Position numbers and translations under genes: made by a program. Of a DNA stretch of 64,000 bases, positions 32,223 to 46,203 are shown piece by piece; position 1 is the stretch's first letter; the number at the start of each line of letters is the position of its first letter. Under the pieces are notes generated by a model. That model was not told where the DNA came from and made no database searches. It worked only from the letters and a program-made list of their open reading frames with translations. This DNA comes from Adiantum capillus-veneris. Lineage: Eukaryota; Streptophyta; Polypodiopsida; Polypodiales; Pteridaceae. Location of the stretch: NCBI GenBank assembly GCA_014529385.2, contig CM043952.1, positions 69,011,370-69,075,369 of the forward strand. The letters run 5' to 3'.

Positions 32223-32272
<50 letters not shown>

Positions 32273-32334
32273 GACGAAGAATGCCAATAGAATATTAAAT
32301 TTTTTGTCCAGGTTATAAGATTTTTATCCTCATT
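31936..32334 (+). promoter_or_regulatory. Probable promoter and 5' region of the CACTA transposase gene
   Basis: 400 bp without an ORF upstream of the first transposase exon. It includes an (AG)n run at about 32226-32270, 65 bp before the first ATG. No clear TATA box is seen at the expected spacing, so this assignment rests on position. Confidence 0.4.
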
Positions 32335-35300
32335 ATGAGTAGTGACGAGGATGTGGGACCGTCCAACCGAAACACCTATCTCTCAACGAGGGTCTTATGT
32401 CCTTGTAATCAATGCAAGCATGCTGTGCGATGGACAAGACGTGTTTCTTTGCACCACGTTCGCGAATTTGGCCAGTTCGATCCATCTATTATAGATCGAG
32501 TTGTTGCCAATTATAACTCGTCGGACTTTGACGCTGGCCAACAAGCAGCAATCTTGCAACCCAATAGACGTGTTCGCAGGCGCTTTGGTCAAGCAGCACA
32601 TGTGAGGCCACAAGATGTAGCCTCTGACAGCTCGGGGGATGATCATGCAGAGCACATTCCCAACGAGACAATGTTTGAGCCCGAGATTGATGAAATGATC
32701 AAGACGATTATGGATTCAGAAAGGCTTATCTATGATGATATGAAAAGTGAAGCCGATACGCCATTGTATAATGGAGCACGTATGTCTAGATTGAAAGCAC
32801 TCCTGGTTCTTCTCAACATGCAGGCAAAGTTTGGATGGAGTGACACTAGCGTCACAGCGCTTTTCAGGTGATCTATTACAATTAGTTTACTTTAATAAAA
32901 CTCTAAATGTATAATGATCTGATAGATTTTTACACGACTGTATCGTATTTTTATGTTGTGTAGATTGCTGAAAGAGCACATACTACCAGCTGACAATGTG
33001 ATGCCAGATTCCCGAGATGAAGCAAGAAAGATTTTGCGAAACTTGGGGATGGATTACAATTCTATCCATGCTTGTCCTAATGACTGCATTCTTTTCAGAG
33101 GGGAAGCTCGAAATTTGCGCTTAGGCCTGGCTATGGATGGCGTAAATCCATTTGGTCAAAGATCAACATCTTACAGTGTATGGCCCGTTGTCATCATCAA
33201 CTACAACATTCCCCCGTGGTTGACTACGAAGAAGGGGCACCTATGGCTAAGCTTGATTGTGCCAGGGCGATATAAAGTGGGGAATATGGATGTGTATCTT
33301 CGTCCACTATTGGAAGAGCTACAACAATTGTGGATTGGCATAGAGGTGGTGGATATGAGCCGACACACAGGACGACGGAATGCTTTGATCAGAGGCATTC
33401 TAATGTGGACCATGCATGACTATCCCGGGCTAACAGAATGCTCAGGTGATCTATTGACACTCCTCACTCAAACACTGTAAATCTTGTTTTTTCCCATAGT
33501 TGATCTATTATCATGTGTATACATGCAGGGCTTCAAACAAGCGGATACAGAGCATGTGTCACATGTGGACCTAGACTGAATGCACGTAGGGCACCCTCAC
33601 TGAAGAAGCAAATCTACGAAGGTCATCAAGCGTATCTTCCAGAGAATCATGTGTTACGCGACGGCTTTTTGGGAAGAGAGCCACCAAGGATGTCTGCACA
33701 AGTATGGTTAGAGCAGAAGGAGATGTGCGATGACGGATTGCCTCCAGGGATGAAGAGACTATCTCTATGGTACGAGTTACCATACTGGCCCCGACTCATG
33801 ATCAATCACTTGCTCGATCCAATGCACATCTTCAAGAATGTGGGTAATCTACTATGGGACCATCTGACTGGCAAGAAAGATACTTTGGGAGCCAAAGTTG
33901 ACCTTAGAAATGTGGATCGTATGGAGCAATATTGTCCACAAACAGCGTCTGATGGATCGATAAAACTCCCTAAAGCACCATGGATTTTCACAGGAGCCCA
34001 AGAACGCAAAGTAAAAGAGACCATTCGATCTTTGCGGACCCCCACTGGCGTAATGCACTTGCTCCGAACGTGTTTTACTAAAGAAGGAAAGCTTACCGGT
34101 TTGAAGTCACACGATTGGCATAAAATGTGTAAGGTACGTTCATAGTGGACTTTAATATCATTGCATAAAATGTGGACTTTAATATCATTGCTGCACATAC
34201 TTTACAGTTTATTTTACCGGTTGCCATTGAGGGATGTTTGTCTCTCGACATCCGTAACACAATCTACAAACTTGCAAAGCTGGTGCAATGGATCTCACAA
34301 AAGGAGATCAACGTAGACTCCATACCATTCGCCAAACTAAATGCTGCGGAGCTTGTGTGCATGTTTGAGAAACATTTTCCTACTACCATGCTAACCATTC
34401 AGGTGCATCTTCTTGTTCACATAGTTGATGAGGTGGAAATAGCTGGCACAGTTCATTCCAGATGGATGTTCTTCTTAGAACATTTCATGAAAACGCTTAC
34501 GGGATATGTGCGTCAAAAGGCACGTCCGGAGGGTAGCATGGCAGAAGGTTGGTTGGTATCAGAGTCCCTAGTGTACATTGGAGAGTGGCTAGACGGATTT
34601 GATAAAGCCCGGGACACGCTATGGCGAACCATAGATGATGAGCGCATATCTGAGATTGTCATGTGCAATCTCGGTGTTGAGAAGAAGATGACGAAAGATC
34701 TAGAGGCTAAAATCAACCGATTTTGCATGCTTCACAATCCAGTGATGCAAAAGTGGATTTCACAATATGAGGATGCAAAGCAAGAGCGACAAAGGGCACG
34801 AATCGAGTGGAGGCGGGGAAGACGACCACCGATGCACTATCCAGTGGTTCTGGAGAGCCTACCAACCTTCATGAGCTTAAGATGGTTGCACAACCAATTG
34901 AAAAGCGCACAACAATGCGGTGACGAAGTGACTGAGGAAGACTGGGAGTACTCTCGGGGTTGCGCAACCAAGGTAAGGCTGCAATGAACGACTAGCAAGT
35001 GACTTTATTTATAAACGTTTGAACGGTAGCATGGTGTAAAGGTCGACATTTTAGGGTGGAACGAATCGACAAAAAGCGTTTTACTCAAGATTGTGGAATC
35101 ATGGAAAAATTTGAACAGTCTAGTCAACGACGTTCCTCTGATGCAGATCTTGTGGTGGCGGAACTCACTTACTTCGGCACGCTGCAAGAGATTTTGAGGA
35201 TCGATTACAGAGGATTTTTTGTCGACTTGTTCGACGTGCAATGGTTCAAGATAATCATGGAGGGTCGCAACGCTACTGTGCGTAGAGGAGAGTCTGGTTT

Positions 35301-35763
35301 TCTTGAGGTGGATTCTACTAAGAAATGGACTGACCTAAGAGACACTTTCGTACTACCCGAGCATTGTGAACAAGTAAGTATGTAAATAGTTAACATCCCC
35401 CTTTTACAAGTTATGTGCTTGAAAGCTCTCATGTAAGTTATGTGGCTCTGGCAGGTGATATTTCATCCTACAAAGTCTACATCAAACTGGTGGTACGTCA
35501 TAGAGGTAGCCCCTCGTAGTGCAAGGACGTATGAAGGCTACCATGTGCCAATCACAGCGACATCAATGGAGGAGATCAGAGAAGATGCTCAATCAGAAGC
35601 CGCTGCGGTGGTGCCAGACGAGCATCAAGATGCTACTACTCTATATGGGCTGCATGCAGAGGAGCTACAAAATGAAACAGAGGATATGTGTTTAAACGGA
35701 GAGCTCTATATAGATATAGGAAGTTATGCTAAGTTATGCGAGGATGAGAGAGAGATCTCTTAA
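32335..35763 (+). CDS. CACTA transposase, TNP2 (TnpD) type, multi-exon
   Basis: Exons by splice sites: 32335-32867, 32964-33445, 33529-34133, 34208-34972, about 35020-35373 and 35455-35763, all with GT...AG introns of about 50-100 bp. Exon 1 starts MSSDEDVGPSNRNTY and has CPCNQCKHAVRW, a transposase-associated zinc-binding-like motif. Exon 2 carries the TNP2 core (SYSVWPVVIINYNIPPWL, LSLIVPGRYKVGNMDVYLRP, LIRGILMWTMHDYPGL). Exon 3 continues with ACVTCG and HLLDPMHIFKNV. Exon 4 carries a DUF4218-like block (LPVAIEGCLSLDIR, VHLLVHIVDEV, GTVHSRWMFFLEHFMKTL). The later exons resemble DUF4216 (YFGTLQEILRIDYRGFFVDL). The join into the fifth exon is out of phase, so it may be damaged. It cuts and joins element ends. 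Confidence 0.86.
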
Positions 35764-36277
35764 AGCCACAAATATTGTATTTGAACAATTTTGCTCCGTG
35801 TTGTAAAAGCTCTGGCTCTCTAAGTACCTTCCATGGTGTATAACGCTCTTTTCTACTCGCGCTCACATCTTTTGATTGAAAATTCTGAGTTTTCGACTTG
35901 CCTCTTCTATCACTCAATTCATTGCGTCATTGTATTTATATGCGTCATTACGTCATTGTATTTAATGGTCTTTGCGTCATTGTCTACTCTATTCATTCAA
36001 TATTAAGTTTAAATATTCGTGTGTTTAATGCAGGTATGGATGATGAGGAGTTTCTTTCTTCTTTGTCACCGTAGCAGAGACAGTGGTACGTGGAGCATCA
36101 TCTCCCTCTCTTTCGGAGCATTCGGCGCGCTCCGAAGCTTCGGCGTCGACGAGATGAGCTTCACACTCGTCTAGACACCGGCGCTCTAGTGGTGGCAGTG
36201 GCGGTTGTTGTGGGGATTCCGCCACCGATGCCTCCACACCACCTCGTGTTCGACGAGGCTCTTTACCCTCCCCTTCT

Positions 36278-37305
36278 TTGCCCGCCCCCACACCAGCCAC
36301 AGCATCGCCATCTACGCCAGGTTTTGCACGACTGACTGTTCCTAGAAGCTACACACCTCTACCTACTCCGCCAGGAGCCACCCCACTCGACACTCCTCGC
36401 TTCGGGGCCCAGACGTCGGTGGAGACACCTGACGTCCGTACCCCCATCGACACGCCGCTAGAGACCCCTGCCGAGACACCCAGGTTCACGCATCACCGGC
36501 CGGAGGGGTTGTCTTACTCCGTCGACTTCAGCGGCGGCATCATTATGGATGATGACGGCAAGAAGGTGATCTCGCGCATGCGTGGTCTTTGCTCTCAGCT
36601 GTTTAGACACTACATACTAAACAAATGGAGTGAAGTACCAAGTGATTTAAAAAACAGAGTCATCAGCATACTTCATGATGAGTTTCCCGTTCCAACATGG
36701 GATCAACGCTTCAATGAAGACCTGATGAAGATTCGAATGCGCGAATACTGCAAACACAAGCGTTCCAAAGTGCAAAAAGCAATCAAGAATGGGTGGAACA
36801 GGCCAGATTGGTTGGCCAAAGAAGATTGGAAGAATGCGAAGAAAGAAGCGCGCGAGAATCCCGACAAGTGGAAGCAACAAAAGGATGTAGCCAGAGCGCG
36901 AGTAGAGGCAGGGAGCTCGCACCACTTGGGGAGCGGTGGATGGGCATCATTTGAGGCCGATTTTGTAAGTGTTTTCGCATTGCTCTTTATGTTCGATAGT
37001 TTAGGGTTTATGAGTTTTTTAATTCTAACATAATTAAATCTTTGTATGTTTTGACACTGGTCGATGACAGGACGTGATCCCACACTGTACGAGCGCGAGT
37101 ACGCAGGCAGGAAGGGCTTAAACGCCCTGATGGACATTCTCAGTTCTCGCGGCGGCATGGTTAGTATTAGGGTTTACTCTTTTCTATTTTTTGTATTGTT
37201 TTATAAATGTCGTTATATGTTTATACTTACTAAAAGCTTTCTTCTTGTCTTTTTTTGCAGAATCCGACAGATACGCCGCTTGGACGCGATGAGACGTCTG
37301 ACTAG
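36278..37305 (+). CDS. CACTA accessory protein, TNPA-like (En/Spm transposase_24-like), spliced
   Basis: A 5' Pro/Thr/Ser-rich segment, with repeated TPLDTP and ETPxxTP motifs, runs into a conserved block: MRGLCSQLFRHYILNKWSEV, then RVISILHDEFPVPTWDQRF, KIRMREYCKHKRSKVQKAI, and NRPDWLAKEDWKNAKKEA with NPDKWKQQ. This is the plant En/Spm Ptta-type DNA-binding protein that binds subterminal repeats. Later exons near 37070-37158 (GRDPTLYEREYAGRKG) and 37261-37305 (NPTDTPLGRDETSD, stop) follow GT...AG introns; the first of these joins is out of phase. The same frame runs upstream of 36278 to an in-frame TGA near 36155. The true start may therefore be near 36036 (MDDEEF), with that stop a mutation. 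Confidence 0.72.
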
Positions 37306-37664
37306 ACGACGTCAGTTTAGCCGTAGCTAGATAGCATTAGTTTAGGGTTTCTCATAGCTTATGTATCATGAGACGGATTTTATACGTCTTTTTGAACCAT
37401 GTATATTATTACATTTGTCACCGCAGTTCCTTTTGCCAATCAATTCTTTATGCCTATGATGTTGTACAATTGTCATTATTACATTTGCCAATCAATTCAT
37501 TTTGCCTATGATGTGTACAATTGTCAATTTTGCAAACAATGCGTCTTGTGGGTGACTATTTTGGGTCTATTATCTACCCTTGCACTTTTTTAAAAAAGTG
37601 AATCAAGTACAATATGGTTGATGGGTGGCAGGGCATTCAATGCCCTGCCACCAAAAAAAAATTC

Positions 37665-37879
37665 TCTCGGGCGTCATTATAATTGTCGCTATTTATGGCT
37701 CTGTAGCGTCGCTATAGTCTTCTGTGTAAACGTCGCTATAAGCATCGCTATATGCGTCGCTATATAGCGACGCTTATAGCGACGCATATAGCGACGGTTT
37801 TAGCGACACCGGGGGTTATAAAAACCCAGTGTATTTTCGTCGCTAACAGCGTCACAAGAGCACACAACCTCTTGTGGTG
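37665..37879 (+). repeat. 3' subterminal and terminal region of the CACTA element
   Basis: At least eight GTCGCTAT or ATAGCGAC motifs in both orientations between 37668 and 37860, including a palindrome centred near 37764 (GCGTCGCTATATAGCGACGC), then TTATAAAAACCC and the terminal CCTCTTGTGGTG. It mirrors the GCGACG motifs at the 5' end. Confidence 0.88.
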
Positions 37880-38490
37880 AATCTAGAAGGTTCTAGAAAA
37901 TCCTAGAAGCATGAAGAAGAATCTAGAAGATCATAGAAAGATCTAGAAGCTTGGGAAAGAACTTAGAAGGTTCTTAACCTCCTTAAGCTTGAGGAAAAAC
38001 CTGGACAATTCTTAACCTCCTTAAGCTTGAGGAAGAACCTAGAAAGTTCTTAACCTCCTTAAGCTTGAGGAAAAACCTAGAAGGTTCTTGACCTCCTTAA
38101 ACTTGAGGAAGAACCTAAAAGGTTCTTAGCCTCGTTAAGTTTAAGGAAGAACCTCGAAGGTTCTTAACCTCCGTACGCTTTAGTATAAATAGAGTTCTTG
38201 GGCTATAAGACCCTCAATCTTGCCAACACCAGGGGTGAGACTCCTGCAAGATAAGCCCTCTTTGAGTTATTGTCTTGGGCTACAAGCCCCTCGATCTCGC
38301 CAATATCAATTGTGAGGCTCTTGCGAGGTAGGTCCTCTTCTTGTTCTTGTCTTGCTATCCAACCTTGTTCTTGTAATCAAGTCTTCTCTTGTAATTCAAG
38401 CTCTGTAAGATAAGTTTGTTAATCAAGTATTAAGTCTAGTAATCAAGATGAAGTGTTTTAATCAAGTTTCAAGCTCTTGTATATTGTGAG
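37880..38490 (+). repeat. 3' LTR of the gutted gypsy relic, right part
   Basis: Continues the LTR interrupted at 30193. It has six imperfect about 40-bp units (37955-38180), TATAAATAG at 38184-38192, then TTGGGCTATAAGACC. A duplicated GGGCTACAAGCCCCTCGATC segment follows. It matches 29050-29460 and extends further, with several TAATCAAGT-type repeats at 38360-38470. Confidence 0.75.
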
Positions 38491-38493
38491 CGC

Positions 38494-38496
<3 letters not shown>

Positions 38497-38569
<73 letters not shown>
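38497..38569. repeat. (TC)n microsatellite
   Basis: About 73 bp of uninterrupted TC dinucleotides after GAGCGCCGCC, at the end of the LTR-like sequence. 38570-38905 beyond it holds nothing I recognise. Confidence 0.95.
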
Positions 38570-38572
<3 letters not shown>

Positions 38573-38905
38573 TGGGTTACGAGAAGCTCTCTGATGTGGT
38601 CCTCCCCTGGGCGAATGGCAACTCTATGGGAGGGTGTTAGGATCTAGCCTTGCCCTACACAAGCATGGCTATGCTGTCTGTCGCCCCATAGATTTCAGCA
38701 GCAAGTTCATAGTAGGTCGTGGCCTGTTCGGGAGGCTTGTAGTAGCGTGTCTTACTCAACACAACATCCACATATTGTTGCCATGAGCGAATGCAAATGG
38801 TGTTTGCATTTTTTGTTTTCTCCTTCTCTTCTCAAAACTGTCTGTGGTTCCTATAGGGTCTTCCTTAAGTTCTTCTTGGATTTGTTTACCATCCTAAGCA
38901 AAGGG

Positions 38906-39611
38906 ATGAATACCCCAAAGACACCTGCGAGAACACGATCAAGTTTTGTAGCGGTGCTAGAAGCCCCTAGCAAACATGATTACATTACTCAGCTTCAAGT
39001 AGCTCTCGATCGAGAATTTTGAGCTCAAAATTTCCTCAGCAAGTTAAAAGAACGCTTCAATTCCATGGTTGAGCTCGTCACCTACAAGGTAAAGTAGGTT
39101 GAGGCAAAGGTTAGCCAAGCTCACTCAGAAACCATCACCTAAGAGAAGACTTGTGTAACAAAGGAGCTCTGTGAATGAGGACTTCAAGAAGAGAATTCCC
39201 TCAAGGTCCACATCGGTGGGCTTCCCTTGCCATGGTGCACCATTGAGGACACCCTTGAAGAAGGAATTACTTAGCTCAATGACATTCTTCAACCAGTCAA
39301 CATCAAGCTAGAGGTCGTCGCTTGGATCAATGACACACATCGACATGTGCGCCCTGAGCATTGGATCCTTACTTTCAAGGACAAAGACGAACGGTTGAAG
39401 TTTCTACGTCAATCCTGTCTTCTAAAAGGAACAAATCTTTGGATTACCGGAGGAGCTGACAACAAATCAACTCAAAATTAAAAAGGACGAGCTCAAGAAG
39501 ATGTCTGAAGCCCGCAAACAAGGTAAATGGGTAGTCTATCGAAGTGGTAAAACTATCATTCATGAGTTTCAAGCTTCAAAAGGGGCTCTCCCCTCAATTA
39601 CTCCCCCTTAG
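38906..39611 (+). pseudogene. Decayed ORF resembling L1-type ORF1 (Transposase_22-like)
   Basis: From ATG at 38906 (MNTPKTPARTRSSF) one frame runs with four in-frame stops (39020, 39092, 39140, 39176) plus a TAG at 39271, then shifts once near 39450 and ends at TAG 39609. A helical, coiled-coil-like region (FLSKLKERFNSMVELV) is followed by an RRM-like block (LKVHIGGLPLP, HWILTFKDKDERLKFLRQ, LLKGTNLWI). After it comes a C-terminal block, EELTTNQLKIKKDELKKM then GKWVVYRSGKTIIHEF. Coiled coil, RRM and C-terminal domain in that order is the architecture of L1 ORF1 proteins, which bind element RNA. Several stops are explained by C-to-T changes. The assignment rests on pattern only. Confidence 0.5.
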
Positions 39612-39754
39612 GTTTTTGTTCCCTTTCTTTACCCTCCCAAAGGACCCTCAGTCCTTAATAACTGATATATATCTCATGTCTTCATGTACAAGCATGCCAC
39701 TGTAATGTTTTTCATCTAGTCCCATGGGTCATATTTGACCCCGTGGATGATAAT

Positions 39755-39857
<103 letters not shown>

Positions 39858-39861
39858 ACAC

Positions 39862-40004
39862 TGAAAGGCCCCTGGTGGGACTGACTAAGAATGAATCTCC
39901 CAACCTCCCATTAAATAGCCCCTTGGGCCTCATTCCCTATCCACACTTGCAGCCGGCCCCTTGAGCCTCGTCTTTGACCACCGGGAATTGCCCTTGGCAT
40001 GACA
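39862..40004 (-). repeat. 3' LTR (143 bp) of the short-LTR element
   Basis: On the minus strand it begins TGTCATGCCAAGGG and ends GGGGCCTTTCA, with CTATTTAATGG as a TATA-like sequence. It is the same length as its partner, with several substitutions between them. Confidence 0.92.
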
Positions 40005-40008
40005 TTAC

Positions 40009-40760
40009 TTCCCCCTTGCAGAAGTGTTTTTGTCCTTGAAAACAAGAGTGATGATGCACTAATGCTTTGCATAGGGCCATCCTGCAGGGATGCAACTATT
40101 TTCTTGACCAGAACACGGTTCACTAGGAGGTTCAATGAAACCAAGTATAACATCTTGATTTTCCACATTGTTGTCCCGTTGCAACCGTCTCATTGACAAT
40201 AGAGCCTGTAAACTTCATTGAGAACTCACTTGAGTATGCTAAATGAGTTATCACAACTAAGATGCACCCGAAAGAGTACCTCTTCTCACTTTCCATGAAA
40301 GTAACTTGATGACGTAACTCATCATCCAAGTTTAAGTTCGTGACTTCTTATCCAATTTCATGAGTAAAACAACCCCACCATAACTAGTTTCAAGGTTGAG
40401 AACCTGACTTATACATGAAGAGACTAAAAATAGTCGCAAACATGTTTTAACGTATGGTAATTAAACTCAAAGTCGAGCAATAAATGCTTACTAATTGGAT
40501 TTCTTGGTGCTAATGTGCGCACTTCGCATATCCTTTAGCACAAGATTAAACTTTGTAATCTGCCTATTCCCTTGGATAACTGACAATACTGAGGTGTTTT
40601 TCCCCACGGTTTAAAGACAGTCTTCCCTGATGACTGGTAAACGGAGATCACAATTTCGTACAATATTGCTAAAGAATTAACAATGACATTCATAACCAAC
40701 TTGGTTAACTTGAAAGATCTACAAGCACCCAAACTGAGCCATGACCTCTATTGGTGATTG
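40009..40760 (-). pseudogene. Degraded chromovirus integrase end and chain terminus
   Basis: Minus-strand fragments resemble the chromovirus at 59.9-60.8 kb in the same order: RHQVTFMESEK (there RRQVTFEEGEE), then LLVNRVLVKKIVASL and SRTKTLLQGG just before the purine tract. At nucleotide level 40520-40740 matches 60600-60790 in patches, for example CATATCCTTTAGCACAAGATTAA against CATATCCTCTAGCACCTGGTTAA. Stops and shifts are frequent. Confidence 0.6.
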
Positions 40761-43360
<2,600 letters not shown>

Positions 43361-43604
43361 CTTGTTGAAGTGCTCTCCACAGCCTTACGCTCCAAATTAG
43401 CCCACCCTCGATGAATTTCTTGCAGCTCAGCCCCGCGAGCTCCTCCTTCCCAAGCCCCCCTTCACACGTGGGTTTTCCTTGCTTCGTCTTCGACCCCGAC
43501 TAAGCGGCCATGCCCGCCTCCATCTATCGACAGACAAGCCCTTGGGTTGCATGAGCATGCTAAAAGTGGAGGTCCACAACCCACTGTGCCTAGAATAGAT
43601 TGAA

Positions 43605-43616
43605 GCTCTGATACCA
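43605..43616 (-). promoter_or_regulatory. Primer binding site, initiator-Met tRNA type
   Basis: The minus strand reads TGGTATCAGAGC one base inside the right LTR (43618). This is the standard plant initiator-methionine primer complement and gives the element's direction. Confidence 0.9.
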
Positions 43617-43617
43617 G

Positions 43618-43760
43618 TGAAAGGCCCCTGGTGGGACTGCCTGAGAATGAACCTCCCAACCTCCCATTAAATAGCCCCTTGGCCTTCATTCCCTATCCAC
43701 ACTTGCAACTGGCCCCTTGGGCCTGGTCCTTGACCACTAGGAATTCCTCTTGGCATGACA
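43618..43760 (-). repeat. 5' LTR (143 bp) of the short-LTR element
   Basis: Direct repeat of 39862-40004. It is followed on the plus side by GACAC, the target duplication. Confidence 0.92.
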
Positions 43761-43765
43761 GACAC

Positions 43766-44215
43766 GGACTCATAATACCATAAATTTTGGAATACACCAA
43801 AATTCAAAGAAAGAGCCAAAATTTATTAGTGCCAATACAATCATTAGGAACTGGCAGTTTCTAGATAGATTTACCACAATAATTATACAGTGTATAGTAA
43901 GTCAAATAGAGCCTAGTCCGGGTTTCCTATAAATAGAACTCATTACTTCATTTTGTGGGCTAGTCAATTGGGAGTCTAGAGTTATGCTTTTATAATCACT
44001 GAGCATTTTCTCTAAGAATCAATTAGATCTTTCATAGCTTTATCTGTTTCCAATCGCACACTTTCCAGTGTCTGTATATATATCAGTTCTAGTCTCTTGT
44101 CTTCACATTTTCATTTTAGTCTTTATCTAGTTTGTCTGCTATCTTAAGTTTGAACATAAGATCTGATTTGACTAACTCCACATCTGAACATTTGATTTGA
44201 TCTGAATTACTTCAA
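43766..44215 (+). repeat. LTR-like sequence, plus orientation
   Basis: Contains CCTAGTCCGGGTTTCC then TATAAATAG near 43932-43940 and ATTACTTCATTTTG, matching in opposite orientation the LTR-like segment at 54880-55210. It directly abuts the minus-strand gag relic that starts at 44220, an order not possible for one undisturbed element. Confidence 0.6.
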
Positions 44216-44219
44216 GTCT

Positions 44220-45605
44220 CTAACCTAGAATAGCTATCATAAATGACCATCTCATTCCATAGCCCGAATCCAAACACTCAGGATCCTTTAGCATCTTCTT
44301 AGCCCAATCCTCCATGATCTTGGCCTCCAAAAGTCTTCTTCTCTTGCCACTTGTTGACCTCCTTTGCCTTTGCCTTTCCCTTTGCCTTCCAAATGGCCCT
44401 CTACTTCTCCCATCTCTAAGAGTCTTCATATTTTTTCATTTTCTTAACCATCTCATCTGGTAACTCTTCAATCAAAGGGCCTTCCAAATGGACCTTTTCT
44501 TCTCCCATCTCTGAGCCCTTTTTTGTTTTCTTAATCATCTCATTTGGTAACTCTTCAATCATGACTCCAACACTCTTGGTGATGACAGGCATCAAATGTG
44601 TGTATACTGTTTTTCCTTCAAACACCTCAGATTTTGTGTTTTTGGGACATTCGGTTGCAAAGTGTCCATATTTTCCACACGTGTGATTGATAAAATTTCT
44701 CTAAGCAAAATCAGCTCTACCTCACCCCCTACCAGTAGCATTTTGGTACCTATCAAATAGTTGGTATTGGCCTTATTCTCCCTAGCCCCTTACATCCCAT
44801 CCTAACTTGTTGCTTTTGGGTGTGTCAGTGCTATCATAGAGACATCCTTGCCTTTCTTAAAGTGATGCATTTGAATCTTTCAATTATTTCTCAAATGCCC
44901 AAATGCTCTATAGTATGCACACTAGGAGAACTCATCAGACCCTTTTTTTTTTGACATTGCTTTGAGTTTATTTATTGAGGAGCCTTCCTTCTTGTTTTTT
45001 GCATGATCCTCTGATTTACTCTCAAAAAAAACTTAACTGGCACTAGAACTTGACTCCTCCGTTGATGACTCATTGTCACTTGATTCCTTCTTCCTTTGTG
45101 GCCTTTTTCCTTCTTGACCTGTTCCTCCAACTTCAAAGCTCTTTGCACCAGGTCATTGTAACTTTTTGGTCAATGCTGATACCTCATATAGCTCAAGATT
45201 TTTCCTTTAAGCCCACTCAAAAACCATGCATGCATATGATTTTCTAATGGTGGTTCAATCAGTTGTATAGTGAGTTCTTTAATCTTTTCCAAATGACTCC
45301 TGACCGACAACTTGCCTTGCTTGATCTTGACCAATTCACAATGTAAATCTTTGTCTCCCTAGTTGTCGTTGTCTTCCAAACAAAATGCCTTTATTAGATA
45401 GTGGTAGAACCACTTCCTTGCTATGCCCTTCAGTGTACGTGGAAAGTACTCACTTCAATCATCCTCATCAATGTCTTTCAATTATGCATACTGCTCAAAT
45501 TCTTGTAGATGGACACTTACATCATCCTTATTCCCACCTTTGAATGTTCGAAAGGCAATTTTTAGATCATTGAGCATTCGTCGTATCCGGACTTATGATG
45601 GTTTT
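44220..45605 (-). pseudogene. Gag relic (C-terminal two thirds), split by the next element
   Basis: On the minus strand from 45590: MLNDLKIAFRTFKGGNKDDV, LQEFEQYA, SEYFPRTLKGIARKWFYHYL, ELVKIKQGKLSVRSHLEKI and MHAWFLSGLKGKILSYMRY form a Retrotrans_gag domain with several stops. Further left, CGKYGHFATECP (about 44690-44650) is a zinc knuckle lacking its first Cys. An IEELPNEMIKK / IEELPDEMVKK internal repeat follows. The N-terminus is at 54327-54785, across the 8.7-kb insertion. Confidence 0.75.
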
Positions 45606-46181
45606 TGTTAACCCTTACACACATTCCTATCACCTACGATGGACATTGTACTATTTCTTTGGTAAACTCAGGTACCGATCTTGTCGATCCAATAGGAAAA
45701 GTGTAAGAGTGATCACCAATGAGAGGCGCACTCTAACTGGAACATTCAAGGGATTAGTTGGCTAAGCATGGGTGCCCGAGTTTGAATGGGGCGAGCTCAT
45801 ATAAAATTCAACTAAACCTAAAATTCATGCATTCTCTCATTTGTGCAATTGAAGAGTGCTCTTGCTCCATCTCCATCTTCTTCTTCTTCATCTCCTTGTG
45901 TGTGTGTGTATACGTGAGAGAGAGAGAGAGAGAGACAGAATGTGCGATCGAGCATTGCGGTGGCATGACGGCGGTGAGGCGGTTGAGCGTGGCGTAGCGG
46001 CGGCTCCCTCTTCTTTGCGGCGAGGAATTGTCCACGACAATAAGCGTAGAGTGGTGAGTGACACACCATCACCATATTTGAGCTTACTAGTTTAGGCTAG
46101 TTGCGTGCTTGGAGCCATTTGTGGCTCGCACACAGTGTATCGGCAAGTTCCTTGCATTGACACGTGCGACATACGTGCACA
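45606..46181 (+). repeat. 5' LTR of the second large gypsy copy
   Basis: 576 bp, starting TGTTAACCC and ending GTGCACA, with CTCATATAAAATTC as the TATA-like region and a short GA run. More diverged from its partner than the 7010 pair, so this copy is older. Confidence 0.92.
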
Positions 46182-46185
46182 TTTT

Positions 46186-46203
46186 TGGTGCTGTTATCGG
46201 GGA
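46186..46203 (+). promoter_or_regulatory. Primer binding site, degenerate tRNA-Asp type
   Basis: TGGTGCTGTTATCGGGGA occupies the position of TGGCGCCGTTGCTGGGGA in the other copy; three C-to-T or G-to-A changes have eroded it. Confidence 0.82.

Larger units (their letters stand above)
30194..37879 (+). mobile_element. CACTA (En/Spm) DNA transposon
   Basis: 7,686 bp with ends CACTACAAGAGG (30194-30205) and CCTCTTGTGGTG (37868-37879), an 11/12 inverted match, flanked by AAT at 30191-30193 and 37880-37882, the 3-bp duplication expected of CACTA elements. Subterminal GCGACG motifs, a multi-exon TNP2-type transposase and a second TNPA-like gene complete the anatomy. It sits inside the LTR of an older gypsy relic. 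It also carries a captured HIPP gene fragment at 31267-31629. Reading frames look mostly intact, but some splice junctions are out of phase, so activity is doubtful. Confidence 0.94.
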
